This document shows positions 7,983-17,526 of a stretch of DNA of 64,000 bases, piece after piece. Source of the stretch: Eisenbergiella tayi (GTDB lineage Bacteria > Bacillota > Clostridia > Lachnospirales > Lachnospiraceae); assembly GCF_001881565.1 (NCBI RefSeq), contig NZ_MPDJ01000001.1:1503234-1567233 (forward strand), written 5' to 3'. Numbering within the stretch: position 1 is the first letter of the stretch; each line of letters begins with the position of its first letter. The position numbers and the translations under genes were made by a program. The notes below the pieces were generated by a model that made no database searches, was not told where the DNA came from, and worked only from the letters and a program-made list of their open reading frames with translations.

Positions 7983-10364
7983 ATGACATATTTTAAAAAT
8001 GCAAGACCGGTCTGGCTGACCGGCAGGGAAAAAGAAAAGAACTGCGGAGTTGGTTTTATATGCTGTTTTAACTCCCGGGAGCTTTCCGGCAATAACTTAG
8101 TGCTGTCCATAGCTTCATCCGGTATATACCGGGCCTGCCTGAACGGAAGTTTCCTTGGTCATGGTCCCGCCAGGGCTGCACATGGTTATTTCCGGGTGGA
8201 TCGCATAGCAATCCCTTCCGACCTGCTGCAGGAGAATAATATTCTGACCATTGAGGTGATCAGTTTTTATGTAAACAGCTTTTATATAGTGGAGCAGCCG
8301 GGTTTTCTGCAGGCAGAGCTTCAGTGTGATGATAAAGTAATCAGGTTTACAGACGCAGATGGTGATTTCAGGGCCCATACATTAAAGGAACGTCTTCAGA
8401 AGGTACAGCGTTACAGCTTCCAGCGTCCTTTTATTGAAGCTTTCCGTCTGGAAGAGGGTTTCGATGACTGGAAAAAAGGTACCTGCGGATCCGGAGAGCC
8501 TCTTTGCAGACAGGAGGATAAACAGCTTCTGGAAAGGAGGGTTCCCTGGCCTGATTTCCCGGTACTTCAAATAAACAAAATTATCGCTGAAGGTACCTTT
8601 GATTCCGGAAAGGCAGATCTTCCCGTCTGGCAGGATCGTTCTTTATTTGAAATCGGAGATACTCTTCATGGTTTTCCCCTGGATGAACTGGAGGAAAAGG
8701 TATCCCTTGTCATGGACGGCTGTGTAACCTGTACTCTCACCTCCGGACAGTCTCCATCCTCCCTTGATGACGGAGGGCTGCTCTCTGAGCATTGCTTCTT
8801 CATTGCCGACGCAGGACGCAATACTACCGGTTTTATCGGTATCTGTCTGGAATGCACACAGGCATCCAGGGTATATATCACCTTTGATGAGGTCCTCCTC
8901 AACGGAGACGTCTCCTATAACCGGATGTCCTGCGTCAATGCCGTCAGCCTGGAACTGAAACCCGGAAAATACTGTCTGGAAACCATCCAGCCATATACCT
9001 GCCGTTATCTCAAACCTATGGTCCTTTCCGGTAGCGTTAACATCCGGGATATCTATATCCGTGAATTGAAAAACCCTGCAGTTTCCCAGGCATCTTTTTC
9101 AGCCTGCGACGATTCCCTTAACCGGATTTTTGAGGCAGGCAGGGAAACCTTTGCACAAAATGCCCCCGATCTTTACATGGACTGCCCTTCCAGAGAACGG
9201 GCCGGCTGGCTGTGTGACAGCTTTTTTACCGCACGGGTGGAAATGGATCTGACCGGAAACCATCTTGTGGAAGATAATTTCCTGGAAAACTATCTGCTTC
9301 CGGAACAGTTCCCATATCTTCCGGAAGGGATGATACCCATGTGTTATCCCTCCGACCATCCCGATGGTGTATATATCGCCAACTGGGCGCTTTGGTTTAT
9401 CCTTGAACTATACGAGTACCAGGGCAGAAGTCCCCAAAGCTCCCTGATCCCTGCCTTAAAAAATCGTGTGGACGGTATATTGGCTTTCATGGCCCGCTAT
9501 GAAAATGAAGACGGCCTGCTGGAAAACATCCCCGGCTGGGTCTTTGTAGAATGGTCCAAAGCCAATGAACTCACGGACGGAGTCAATTATCCCTCCAATA
9601 TGCTTTACAGCGCCACCCTTCTTGCGGCCTCCAGGCTGTATAAAAAGGAGGAATACCGCCAAAAAGGTTTACGGATCCGCTGTAAAATCCGGGAGCAGTC
9701 CTTTGACGGCCAATGGTTCTGTGATCATGCGCTGCGTGCAGACGGCAGGCTGGTCAGACAGTCTGATGCAACGGAGGTCTGTCAATATTATGCGTTCTTT
9801 TTCGGGACAGCCGAACAAGAAGATTACCCGGATCTTTTTAACCGTCTTCTGGAAGATTTCGGACCTGATCGGACAGCCCGGGGACTCCATCCCCAAATCT
9901 GGCCCGCAAATGCTTTTATCGGCAATTATCTGCGCATGGAACTCCTCTCAAGGGCGGGAAGGCCTGCCCAGCTTTTAAAGGAGTCCCGGGAATACTTTGA
10001 CTACATGGCTTTGAAAACAGGCACTTTATGGGAAAATACCGGAGATTACGCCAGCTGCAACCACGGATTTGCTTCTCATATCCTTCATTGCTTCTATCGT
10101 GATATTCTGGGTGTTGCCGGTATAGAAAATAATAGAATCCGACTGGTCTTCCATGACCTCCCCCTCACGGAATGTCAGGGTACCCTTCCTGTTTCAGGAG
10201 GTCTCCTGTCCATCCGCTGGACCCGCAGCGGCAGTACTCTTACAGCCTGTATCCAGGCTCCGGAAGGCTGCCGGATACAGGCCTCCTGTTCCGACGGACT
10301 GCAGCTGCAGACCCGGATACAGATGCTGAGCCAGCATTCTTCCAGTCGGGAAAAGCATAAATGA
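7983..10364 (+). CDS. alpha-L-rhamnosidase-like glycoside hydrolase (GH78-type)
   Basis: 793 residues from the ATG at 7983 (MTYFKNARPVWLTG), with AGGAGAG 7 nt upstream; the frame is open to 7905 without a better RBS. The N-terminal half is beta-sandwich, including LSIASSGIYRACLNGSFLGHGPAR as in bacterial rhamnosidase N-domains. The C-terminal half is an (alpha/alpha)6 barrel with YMDCPSRERAGWLCDS, the equivalent of the DCPxRxERxGW catalytic-region signature, then NWALWF and the DGLLENIPGWVFVEW segment. No signal peptide, so it is intracellular. It probably cleaves short rhamnosides or related glycosides taken up by the cell. Followed after 18 bp by a GntR regulator in the same operon. Confidence 0.8.
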   Translation: MTYFKNARPVWLTGREKEKNCGVGFICCFNSRELSGNNLVLSIASSGIYRACLNGSFLGHGPARAAHGYFRVDRIAIPSDLLQENNILTIEVISFYVNSFYIVEQPGFLQAELQCDDKVIRFTDADGDFRAHTLKERLQKVQRYSFQRPFIEAFRLEEGFDDWKKGTCGSGEPLCRQEDKQLLERRVPWPDFPVLQINKIIAEGTFDSGKADLPVWQDRSLFEIGDTLHGFPLDELEEKVSLVMDGCVTCTLTSGQSPSSLDDGGLLSEHCFFIADAGRNTTGFIGICLECTQASRVYITFDEVLLNGDVSYNRMSCVNAVSLELKPGKYCLETIQPYTCRYLKPMVLSGSVNIRDIYIRELKNPAVSQASFSACDDSLNRIFEAGRETFAQNAPDLYMDCPSRERAGWLCDSFFTARVEMDLTGNHLVEDNFLENYLLPEQFPYLPEGMIPMCYPSDHPDGVYIANWALWFILELYEYQGRSPQSSLIPALKNRVDGILAFMARYENEDGLLENIPGWVFVEWSKANELTDGVNYPSNMLYSATLLAASRLYKKEEYRQKGLRIRCKIREQSFDGQWFCDHALRADGRLVRQSDATEVCQYYAFFFGTAEQEDYPDLFNRLLEDFGPDRTARGLHPQIWPANAFIGNYLRMELLSRAGRPAQLLKESREYFDYMALKTGTLWENTGDYASCNHGFASHILHCFYRDILGVAGIENNRIRLVFHDLPLTECQGTLPVSGGLLSIRWTRSGSTLTACIQAPEGCRIQASCSDGLQLQTRIQMLSQHSSSREKHK

Positions 10365-10382
10365 TACAGAGGGAATAAGAAC

Positions 10383-11084
10383 ATGGACGAATTTTCCAAC
10401 TTAAAAAGCAAACTTCTGGCAGAGCAGGTACAGGATCAGCTTTTCCGTTATATCCTGAGTACCCCTGTCCCTGTGGGAAACAAGCTTCCCAACGAATTCG
10501 AACTGGGACAAAAATTCGGCGTAGGGCGCAGTACTATACGGGAAGCGGTAAAACTTCTTGTTTCCAGAAAAGTCCTGGAGGTACGGCAGGGTTCGGGAAC
10601 CTATGTAATCAGTACCACACCCGCAGATCTGGATCCTCTGGGCCTGCGGGCTGTGGAGGATAAAATGGCGCTGGCGCTCGATCTGGTTGACGTACGTATC
10701 ATGCTTGAGCCGGGAATTGCAGAAATGGCAGCGCTTCATGCCTCCCCGGAGGATGTGAAAAAGCTTGATCTCCTGTGCAGGAAGATAGAGAAACGGATCA
10801 ATGACGGAGAAAGTTATATTGACGAGGACATTGCTTTTCACTCCTGCGTGGCCGAATGCTCCCGCAATGTAGTGGTAAAACAGCTGGTGCCCATTATTGA
10901 CACTGCCGTCCTGATGTTCGTAAATATAACCCATCAAAAGCTTACCGATGAAACCGTACGCACACACCGGGCTATTGCTGATGCCATTGCAGAGCATGAT
11001 ACCATAGGGGCAAAAACCGCAATGATGATGCATCTGACCTATAATCGGGAGCTGATTAAAAGGCTGATTAGAGAAGAAACGTAA
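10383..11084 (+). CDS. GntR-family regulator, FadR/FCD subfamily
   Basis: A 233-residue regulator. The N-terminal winged helix (residues about 12-75) includes LPNEFELGQKFGVGRSTIREAVKLLVSRKVLEVRQGSGTYV, the GntR signature. The helical FCD domain contains D-x3-R (DVRIMLEP), the His/Asp metal or ligand positions (DIAFHSCVAE, RTHRAIADAI). FCD-GntR proteins usually sense sugar acids or other carboxylates. Its genes on either side (glycosidase before, IlvD/Edd dehydratase after) fit sugar-acid sensing. Two palindromes at the dehydratase promoter are the likely operators. Confidence 0.93.
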   Translation: MDEFSNLKSKLLAEQVQDQLFRYILSTPVPVGNKLPNEFELGQKFGVGRSTIREAVKLLVSRKVLEVRQGSGTYVISTTPADLDPLGLRAVEDKMALALDLVDVRIMLEPGIAEMAALHASPEDVKKLDLLCRKIEKRINDGESYIDEDIAFHSCVAECSRNVVVKQLVPIIDTAVLMFVNITHQKLTDETVRTHRAIADAIAEHDTIGAKTAMMMHLTYNRELIKRLIREET

Positions 11085-11146
11085 GAATATTTCTTCCATT
11101 TTCAAACCGGTATGGATGCGAAACACAAAATATGCTGTGGACAAGG

Positions 11147-11190
11147 AGAACAAAGCCGAAATCATCTGATGACTTTGTTCTTCTTTGTTT
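11147..11190 (+). terminator. hairpin terminator after the GntR gene
   Basis: The nine-bp outer stem AGAACAAAG/CTTTGTTCT encloses an inner TCATC/GATGA stem with a bulge and is followed by a T-rich stretch (TCTTTGTTT). It would end the glycosidase-GntR transcript. The inner palindrome TCATCTGATGA resembles the core of the operator at 11340, possibly by chance. Confidence 0.55.
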
Positions 11191-11301
11191 ATCATTCAAA
11201 GAAATTTCTCCTCTTCTCGGCTGAAGAATATAATAAATTGTGAAATTCATCCAGCCGGATTTATATAATAATAGCAAAAAGTAGAATGTACATAGGATGA
11301 C

Positions 11302-11372
11302 TTGTTCTGTTTTCAGGGAAATGATAGGATAAATACAGTAAGACATCTGATGTCTTGATTCTGTCAGAATCA
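11302..11372 (+). promoter_or_regulatory. promoter and paired operator palindromes of the IlvD/Edd gene
   Basis: TTGTTC (11302-11307), 17-bp spacer, TAGGAT (11325-11330). Two perfect 17-bp palindromes follow at the predicted start of transcription: AAGACATCTGATGTCTT (11340-11356) and TGATTCTGTCAGAATCA (11356-11372), sharing one base. The position just downstream of -10 suits repression, most simply by the adjacent GntR protein. The rest of the 11085-11418 gap holds the terminator and RBS only. Confidence 0.65.
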
Positions 11373-11418
11373 GCATATAGCGAATAACAAAAGAACAACT
11401 AAATGGGAGGAATAATTT

Positions 11419-13143
11419 ATGAAGGAATGGAACAGCCAGCGTGTCAGGGCCCTGGCCCCTGAAAATGATCCGCTAAAGCTCGGTATGGGCTGGACGGCAG
11501 CCGATCTGGAGAAGCCCCAAATCATGGTGGAAAGCACCTTCGGCGACAGCCATCCGGGAAGTGCCCATCTGAACCAGTTTGTGGAAGAGGCCATGCGCGG
11601 GATAAAAGACGCGGGAGGAAGAGGTGCCAGGTATTATACTACCGACATCTGCGATGGAATCGCTCAGGGACATGACGGAATTAACTATTCTCTGGCACAC
11701 CGTGACATGATCGCCAATATGATCGAAATACACGGAAATTCCACGGGCTTCGACGGCGGGGTTTTCATTGCAAGCTGTGATAAGTCCGTTCCCGCCTGTC
11801 TGATGGGCCTGGCGAGGCTTGACATGCCTTCCATCGTGATCACCGGAGGTGTCATGGATGCCGGACCGGATCTGCTCACCCTGGAACAGATAGGCGCTTA
11901 CTCCGCCATGTACCAGCGAGGTGAGATTTCCGAAGAAAAGCTGACCTATTATAAGCACAATGCCTGCCCCTCCTGCGGCGCCTGCTCCTTTATGGGCACC
12001 GCTTCCACCATGCAGATCATGGCGGAAGCACTTGGCCTGATGCTTCCCGGCTCCGCTCTGATGCCCGCTGTCTGTCCGGAATTAAAGGAAATGGCTTATA
12101 AAGCGGGATTACAGGTAATTGAGCTTGCCAAACAGGGACTTAAGGTAAGCGATATCGTGACCATGAAGTCCTTTGAAAACGCCATCATGGTACATGCCGC
12201 CATATCCGGTTCCACCAATTCCCTGCTGCATATTCCGGCAATGGCCCATGAACTGGGCTTTGAAATTGACGGCGACACCTTCGACCGCATGCACCGGGGA
12301 GCCCATTATCTGCTGGATATCCGCCCGGCCGGTAAATGGCCGGCCCAGTTCTTCTACTATGCCGGAGGCGTTCCTGCCGTCATGGAAGAAATCAAATCCA
12401 TGCTGCACCTGGATGTCATGACTGTTACTGGAAAAACGCTGGGAGAAAATCTGGAAGAACTGAAACACAATGGATTTTATGAAACATGTCATTCCTATTT
12501 GGAAAAGTGGAATTTAAAACCTGCTGATGTCATCCGCAGCTTTGACACTCCCATCGGGACCGACGGCACCGTGGCTGTCCTGCGCGGCAACCTGGCACCG
12601 GAAGGCTCCGTGGTAAAGCATTCCGCCGTACCCAGGGAAATGTTCCAGGCAGTGCTTAAGGCAAAGCCCTTTGACTGTGAAGAGGATGCGATTGCCGCCG
12701 TACTGTCAGGCAGCATTCATCCGGGTGACGCCGTATTCATCCGTTATGAAGGTCCTAAAGGCTCCGGAATGCCGGAAATGTTCTATACCACGGAAGCCAT
12801 TTCTTCCGATCCGGAGCTGGGAAAATCCATTGCCCTGATAACAGACGGCCGCTTTTCCGGAGCCTCCAAGGGTCCCGCTATCGGCCATGTTTCTCCGGAA
12901 GCCGCCCAGGGAGGCCCTATCGCCCTTGTGGAAGAAGGCGATCTCATCCATATTGATATCCCGGCACGGATTCTGGAAATCATCGGTATAAAAGGTCAGG
13001 AGCTTTCTGCCAAAGAGGTGGAGCAGATCCTGGAAGAACGCAGGAAAAAGCTGCAGCCAAGAGAGCCCAAATATAAAAAGGGCGTACTGAAAATTTATTC
13101 GGAGCATGCCGTTTCCCCCATGAGGGGCGGTTATATGGAATAG
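11419..13143 (+). CDS. IlvD/Edd-family sugar-acid dehydratase
   Basis: A 574-residue Fe-S dehydratase. Cys78 ([14 protein letters not shown]), Cys120 in SCDKSVPA and Cys189 in [13 protein letters not shown] provide the cluster and Mg2+/Lys active-site motifs. The C-terminal block [31 protein letters not shown] is diagnostic. The C-D-G-I-x-Q-G-H pattern and the context argue for an aldonate (xylonate/arabonate/gluconate-type) dehydratase rather than the isoleucine-valine enzyme; no other ilv gene is nearby. It would convert a sugar acid to its 2-keto-3-deoxy form. RBS GGGAGGA at 8 nt. It has its own promoter with operator palindromes. Confidence 0.88.
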   Translation: MKEWNSQRVRALAPENDPLKLGMGWTAADLEKPQIMVESTFGDSHPGSAHLNQFVEEAMRGIKDAGGRGARYYTTDICDGIAQGHDGINYSLAHRDMIANMIEIHGNSTGFDGGVFIASCDKSVPACLMGLARLDMPSIVITGGVMDAGPDLLTLEQIGAYSAMYQRGEISEEKLTYYKHNACPSCGACSFMGTASTMQIMAEALGLMLPGSALMPAVCPELKEMAYKAGLQVIELAKQGLKVSDIVTMKSFENAIMVHAAISGSTNSLLHIPAMAHELGFEIDGDTFDRMHRGAHYLLDIRPAGKWPAQFFYYAGGVPAVMEEIKSMLHLDVMTVTGKTLGENLEELKHNGFYETCHSYLEKWNLKPADVIRSFDTPIGTDGTVAVLRGNLAPEGSVVKHSAVPREMFQAVLKAKPFDCEEDAIAAVLSGSIHPGDAVFIRYEGPKGSGMPEMFYTTEAISSDPELGKSIALITDGRFSGASKGPAIGHVSPEAAQGGPIALVEEGDLIHIDIPARILEIIGIKGQELSAKEVEQILEERRKKLQPREPKYKKGVLKIYSEHAVSPMRGGYME

Positions 13144-13259
13144 ACTGCTGCCGCCACTCTCCATGACCTATACCTGTCTGCACAGACCCTTTACCCACAG
13201 GCAAAACCGGATCAGAATTACATCCGGAGTGGATCAGGGCCTGTGCACCGTTTTCAGCA

Positions 13260-14276
13260 CTATTTTCCTAACATCGCATATATATCATCATCGGAAGTAT
13301 CCGGATAAGCCTTTACCAATTCAAAAACCGGTGCAATTGTCTCCTCCGTTTCCTCCAATTCCTCCGCAATGACAGAAAGCGATTTACCCTTCCGGAGTTT
13401 TTTCCTGACTATGGATATTATTTTTACTATTTCCCCTTCCAGTTTGCCTTCTTCCCGGCCTTCCTGCCTTAATTCCACCAATGCTGTGCACATATCGTAA
13501 CCTCCTTCGTCATTCCTGTATCCTTCCCGCTCTGTTTCCCCCAGATTTTTCATTCCGATAAATACCTCCAGCATGTCGCATTCCTCTGCCGTCAGATTTC
13601 TGAAATGCTGCGGATGGCTCCGTACATATTCCTGAAGCCTTTCCTTATCCGCCGCATAGGGCAGCAGCTCAAAAACGACCCTCAGCTCCGTTCTGAAGTG
13701 TTCCGGCTCCACATTCCATGCATGAATCAGGTTCATGGGAAAATCCGGACATAACCGCTTCATATCATCAAACCCAGCCGGAAACCGAAGGATGTCATAA
13801 AGGCTCGTGCCTCCCTCCCACGGGATTTCCCCATGGTAAAAAATAATACATATCACAGGATGCAGTCTGTCCTGCTCTGCAAACCCGCTCAGATATTCAC
13901 TTCCGCTTTTTAAATCATGCCTTTGTCTGTGAAGCTCCTCTATCTGCTTTTTCTGCTGCATATAGGCAAGGGCAGTATTAAGCATATTTCTTAAGGGCAT
14001 GGAAAAATCCGTCTGCTGCTGGTTCTCATCCATAAGCAGAAGATAATCCTCTTCATTCCCTGCAGCGTAAATAACATCCGGTATTCTTTCCAGATGGACC
14101 TGCTTTTTTCCTCTGTCATCAGAACTGTACCCTAATACTTCAGGCATTCCCCTCAGCATATGCGGCAAAATACGCTGTCTGCCGTTAAAAAGGCCTCCGT
14201 TTATCAAGTCACAGAAAAAAGCCGGCTTCCTGAGCAGCTGTTTTCCCTTCACATTCATACCCTTCTTTTTTTGCAC
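13260..14276 (-). CDS. Rpn-family PD-(D/E)XK nuclease / putative transposase
   Basis: 338 residues. The start is GTG at 14276 because AAAGGAGG lies exactly 7 nt upstream; the longer frame to 14489 has no RBS. The core has IPDVIYAA...YLLLMDENQQQTDFSMPLRNMLNTALAY, matching the nuclease core (Asp, then E-x-Q) of Rpn/'recombination-promoting nuclease' proteins common in Lachnospiraceae. VICIIFYHGEIPWEG follows. The C-terminus has the usual Glu/Lys-rich repeat EEGKLEGEIVKIISIVRKKL. No terminal inverted repeats are evident, so it looks like a stand-alone gene rather than an IS. Confidence 0.85.
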   Translation of the reverse strand: MQKKKGMNVKGKQLLRKPAFFCDLINGGLFNGRQRILPHMLRGMPEVLGYSSDDRGKKQVHLERIPDVIYAAGNEEDYLLLMDENQQQTDFSMPLRNMLNTALAYMQQKKQIEELHRQRHDLKSGSEYLSGFAEQDRLHPVICIIFYHGEIPWEGGTSLYDILRFPAGFDDMKRLCPDFPMNLIHAWNVEPEHFRTELRVVFELLPYAADKERLQEYVRSHPQHFRNLTAEECDMLEVFIGMKNLGETEREGYRNDEGGYDMCTALVELRQEGREEGKLEGEIVKIISIVRKKLRKGKSLSVIAEELEETEETIAPVFELVKAYPDTSDDDIYAMLGK

Positions 14277-14291
14277 AGATATGCCTCCTTT

Positions 14292-14653
14292 AACAGATAC
14301 CGGCACAGAATACCTTCTGCATATCTGCCATCCTTCAAAGCAGAACACCACCCAAAAAGGAGCTGTGCATACGGATGACGGAAAGCAGCCGAACCGGCAA
14401 TTAAGATCACTGCCCTGCAGGGAACTCCCCCTGGCAGCAAATAGAATCAATGGCGCAGCAGATTCTGCACCGAAAATAAAAATATACAAATCAGGCCTGC
14501 TGGAAAAGAACTTCCTTTTCTCTTATAGTAACGGACCTTTTGCTGGCTGGCAATCGGCAAAATGACGATTTACAGATAACATTTTCCCGCAAAACATCTG
14601 CAAATCCCTGTAAACACTGCATTTCTGCATGTCAAAGAACTTTTTATTCCAGG
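14292..14653. other. intergenic stretch with no recognised gene
   Basis: This is about 360 bp between the RBS of the Rpn gene and the promoter of the TetR gene. Only short overlapping frames without RBS are present, and I see no structured RNA, repeat or coding signal. It presumably contains the minus-strand promoter of the Rpn gene, but no good -35/-10 pair was identified. Confidence 0.5.
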
Positions 14654-14712
14654 TTGACTTTTATGTTTCCGGCATCTATAATAAAAGAAAAGCGACCACA
14701 TAGTCGCTTTTT
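14654..14712 (+). promoter_or_regulatory. promoter and palindrome before the TetR-CPBP operon
   Basis: TTGACT (14654-14659), 17-bp spacer, TATAAT (14677-14682). A palindrome AAAAGCGAC-N6-GTCGCTTTT (14688-14711) begins at the expected transcription start and ends in five T. It could be the autoregulatory operator of the TetR protein or a terminator-like 5' hairpin. The operator reading is favoured by its position and by the adjacent TetR gene. Confidence 0.7.
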
Positions 14713-14729
14713 AAAAAGGAGTGTTGCCC

Positions 14730-15326
14730 ATGGGTGAAAAAGGTACCATGACCCGCAGGCATATCCTGGACAGCGCCTGTCCCCTGTTTATCCGGCATGG
14801 GTACAAAGCCGTCACTATGCAGGATATCTGCCGGGCCAGCGGTTTAAGCAAAGGCGGTCTTTACCGCCATTATAAGGATAAGTCCTCCCTTTTTTCCGAT
14901 CTGCTGCAAAGCTTCCAGGAGGACAGAAGGCTTCACCATAAGGAAGGCATGGAGTCAAATACCTCTGCCGGAAGGCTGCTGAAGGATTACCTGCTTTCTG
15001 AACTGGGAGAAGTACAGGACAGGAAACCGGGACTCTGCGGCGCTATTTATGAATACTGCCTGGAAAACCGGGAAACGCAATCCCCTTCCTTTATGTCAGC
15101 CCAGTATGAACGGGGAAAAGAACTCCTCCTTAAGCTTCTTGCTTATGGAATCCAGACAGGAGAATTCCATTTGGAAGAGCCGGGAGAAGCCGCTTCTGCT
15201 GTCCTTTTTATGGTAGAAGGGGTGAAAATGTGCAGCGAAGTGATGCCAATTACAGAAGAGATGCTCACAGGTATTTATCATCAGATAAAGAAGCTGTTAG
15301 GAGTATCGGAACAGGAGCCGGTATGA
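14730..15326 (+). CDS. TetR/AcrR-family regulator
   Basis: 198 residues from the ATG at 14730 (AAGGAG 9 nt upstream; the upstream GTG at 14721 is too close to the RBS). The N-terminal HTH reads RRHILDSACPLFIRHGYKAVTMQDICRASGLSKGGLYRHYKDKSSLF, the TetR signature. The remainder is the helical ligand-binding/dimer domain. It overlaps the CPBP gene by four bases (ATGA), so the two are translationally coupled and likely regulated together. Confidence 0.93.
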   Translation: MGEKGTMTRRHILDSACPLFIRHGYKAVTMQDICRASGLSKGGLYRHYKDKSSLFSDLLQSFQEDRRLHHKEGMESNTSAGRLLKDYLLSELGEVQDRKPGLCGAIYEYCLENRETQSPSFMSAQYERGKELLLKLLAYGIQTGEFHLEEPGEAASAVLFMVEGVKMCSEVMPITEEMLTGIYHQIKKLLGVSEQEPV

Positions 15327-16195
15327 TAACCAGAAAACAAAAGCGCTCAATCCTCTATATTTTATTCGTATTTATATTGTGCTCCGCCGCCAAGGATTTT
15401 GAATTCCTTGTGCTCAAAACGGATGAAACCTTCCTGGCGGAAAATATCTTCTGCAAAATTTTTGCCATCCTTGTCATTTCCCAATGTCTTGTGGAGCGAA
15501 AGCTCTCCTGGCGAAGCATCGGTTTCCGTCTAAAGGGCATAAAAAAAGGGCTTATTCTCGGATTTTCCTTAGGGCTCAGTACCTTTGCGATATCCTATCT
15601 AGCCGAATTCCTCATACTGTTTTTCATGGGAAAATCACCACGGCTTTCCTTTTATATTTCCAACTTCGCTCTTTCCGATCAAACAGTCACCGGCATCTCC
15701 CTTTCCGCACTTCTCATCTGTATCCTTGGAAATGTGATCAATGTGACGGCGGAGGAAGGACTTTTCCGCGGATTGATCTTCAAGCTGGGCCGGAGGGCTT
15801 TTTCCACCCGGAGCGCCAACTTCATTCAGGCTCTGCTCTTTGGTATCTGGCACCTTGTTATCGTTGCAGTATGGTTCAAAGAAGGCAGCCTCACGCTGGG
15901 GGCCGCCTTCCTCATGGGCGTCGGTTATATCATACTGGCCGGAATTCTCGGTTTTGAATGGGGTCTCTGCGTCACTCTCACCGGAACAATCTGGACCGGG
16001 ATCTTTGAACATTTTTTCAACAATTTTATCAGTAATTCTTTACATGTTGTCACAGATACCGGAGCTGACGAGCTTCAGATACTCCGAATTGTCCTTTCCA
16101 ATATTCTTTCCCTTCTTCTGGTGCTGTTTCTCATGAAGCGGAGTAAGAAGAGGAAACGCCGTTCTCCTGAAGGCCGCCGGACATCTGGCCGGTAG
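15323..16195 (+). CDS. CPBP-family intramembrane metalloprotease
   Basis: 290 residues from the ATG at 15323, overlapping the TetR stop by ATGA, RBS CAGGAG. A polytopic membrane protein with eight or so helices. The CPBP/Abi motifs are present: EEGLFRG (E-E-x3-R), LFGIWHL (F-x3-H), and FEHFFNN near the end (H-x3-N). Bacterial members act in protein processing, bacteriocin self-immunity or regulated proteolysis; the substrate here is unknown. Its last 65 bp overlap the convergent MFS gene. Confidence 0.9.
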   Translation: MITRKQKRSILYILFVFILCSAAKDFEFLVLKTDETFLAENIFCKIFAILVISQCLVERKLSWRSIGFRLKGIKKGLILGFSLGLSTFAISYLAEFLILFFMGKSPRLSFYISNFALSDQTVTGISLSALLICILGNVINVTAEEGLFRGLIFKLGRRAFSTRSANFIQALLFGIWHLVIVAVWFKEGSLTLGAAFLMGVGYIILAGILGFEWGLCVTLTGTIWTGIFEHFFNNFISNSLHVVTDTGADELQILRIVLSNILSLLLVLFLMKRSKKRKRRSPEGRRTSGR

Positions 16196-17456
16196 GCTGC
16201 GGTGCCGTCTCTTCCATTTTCATCACATCGCCGTGATGAACAAAAAGCAGAGGAATTAAAGTGATTACCCCGAAAATAAAAGCGTATAAAAACAGGTAGC
16301 GATAACCGATAAATTCCATGACAGCCCCGGATAAAACAGGTGTTAGTATCTGGGCCGTCATACTTGCCGTATAATAATAGCCGGTATACTTCCCTGTTGT
16401 CTCCGGCGTGCTGATTTCCATAATCATAGGATAAACATTGATGGATACTGCCGCCATGCCAATACCTATCATGGACATATATACATATAAAACGGGAGAG
16501 AACTTCCCTGAAGAAAACAAAGCTCCATAAGCTATGATCAATAACAGGCCTCCGGCTATCACCGTCTTTTTTCTGCCGATTCGGACTGCCAGTCCTGCCA
16601 TCGGCAGATAAGCGAACAGCGTTACGATAACCGGAACGAGCTGCAGCGTAGCGTAACTTCCTCCCTCCATTCCCCACATCACATTCGCATATTTGCTCAA
16701 TGCACTGGACGTGGCATTATAGGCAAAAAAGAAGAAGAAAACACAGGCCAGCACTCCAAGAAGAGAACGTTTCACATCTGCAGGAAGCGTTTCCTTTCCC
16801 CCGAAACTAACGGTATCTTCCTGATAGACCACACCCAGCTTCCGGCTTTCCTCCTGCATGCGTGCCACCGCCTCCGGCTCTTTCACCGTGAAGAAAAGGA
16901 TGAGCGCGGATGCCGTCATAAGAACCATAATTACTGCAAAAACAGCCATATAATCAGGATGCTTCACCGCCGGGACAAGAAGGGAAATACAGGCAAGTAT
17001 TACCATGGTTCCCGCCGTGGCACTCAGCGAATTCAATGCATCGGCCTTACTTCTGTATGGGCTCGGTGTCACATCCGGCATCAGCGCCACTTCCGCGCTT
17101 CTGTAGCTGGACAAAGCCAGTAAAACCACACCAAGCCCTATGATAAACATCGGGAAATTATATAAATAATCTCCCAATGGAATCAGCGGCATACCCAGCA
17201 CCGCAAAAAGCGTCCCCAGCAGGATATAGGGCATACGTCTTCCATACCTGCTCTTTGTTTTATCGCTCAGGCTTCCGAATATGGGAAGCAGCAGTACCGC
17301 CAGAATATTGTCAAGTGCCATAACCACACCGCTTACCGTATCTCCGATGTGGAAGGTATTTTTCAGCATCAGGGGAATAATCCCGTCATAGGCAGACCAG
17401 AACGTCATAAAAGCCATAAAGGGCAGACTAACCAGAATCGTTCTTTTATAATCCAT
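16131..17456 (-). CDS. MFS transporter, GPH/SLC45-like
   Basis: 441 residues from the ATG at 17456 (GGGAG upstream; the frame continues to a TTG at 17486). Twelve predicted helices. The loop 2-3 motif GSLSDKTKSRYGRRMPYI and the block RSAEVALMPDVTPSPYRSKADALN are typical of the GPH/sucrose-transporter-like (SLC45) MFS branch, which symports sugars with cations. It lies 70 bp after phnX on the same strand, so it may be read from the phosphonate operon, but the substrate class does not obviously match. The 3' end overlaps the CPBP gene by 65 bp. Confidence 0.87.
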   Translation of the reverse strand: MDYKRTILVSLPFMAFMTFWSAYDGIIPLMLKNTFHIGDTVSGVVMALDNILAVLLLPIFGSLSDKTKSRYGRRMPYILLGTLFAVLGMPLIPLGDYLYNFPMFIIGLGVVLLALSSYRSAEVALMPDVTPSPYRSKADALNSLSATAGTMVILACISLLVPAVKHPDYMAVFAVIMVLMTASALILFFTVKEPEAVARMQEESRKLGVVYQEDTVSFGGKETLPADVKRSLLGVLACVFFFFFAYNATSSALSKYANVMWGMEGGSYATLQLVPVIVTLFAYLPMAGLAVRIGRKKTVIAGGLLLIIAYGALFSSGKFSPVLYVYMSMIGIGMAAVSINVYPMIMEISTPETTGKYTGYYYTASMTAQILTPVLSGAVMEFIGYRYLFLYAFIFGVITLIPLLFVHHGDVMKMEETAPQPTGQMSGGLQENGVSSSYSAS

Positions 17457-17526
17457 TTCGCTCCCATCCGCGCTTGGCGCATTCAAATCAGGGCGGCTGA
17501 AGTTTTTCCTTTCAGCCTGTATCTTC

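Noticed and set aside
13260..14276. Insertion sequence around the Rpn gene
   Set aside because: No terminal inverted repeats or target-site duplications were seen on either side.
13260..14489. Longer Rpn protein starting at 14489
   Set aside because: The extra 71 residues are unlike the family; the GTG at 14276 has a perfect AAAGGAGG at 7 nt.
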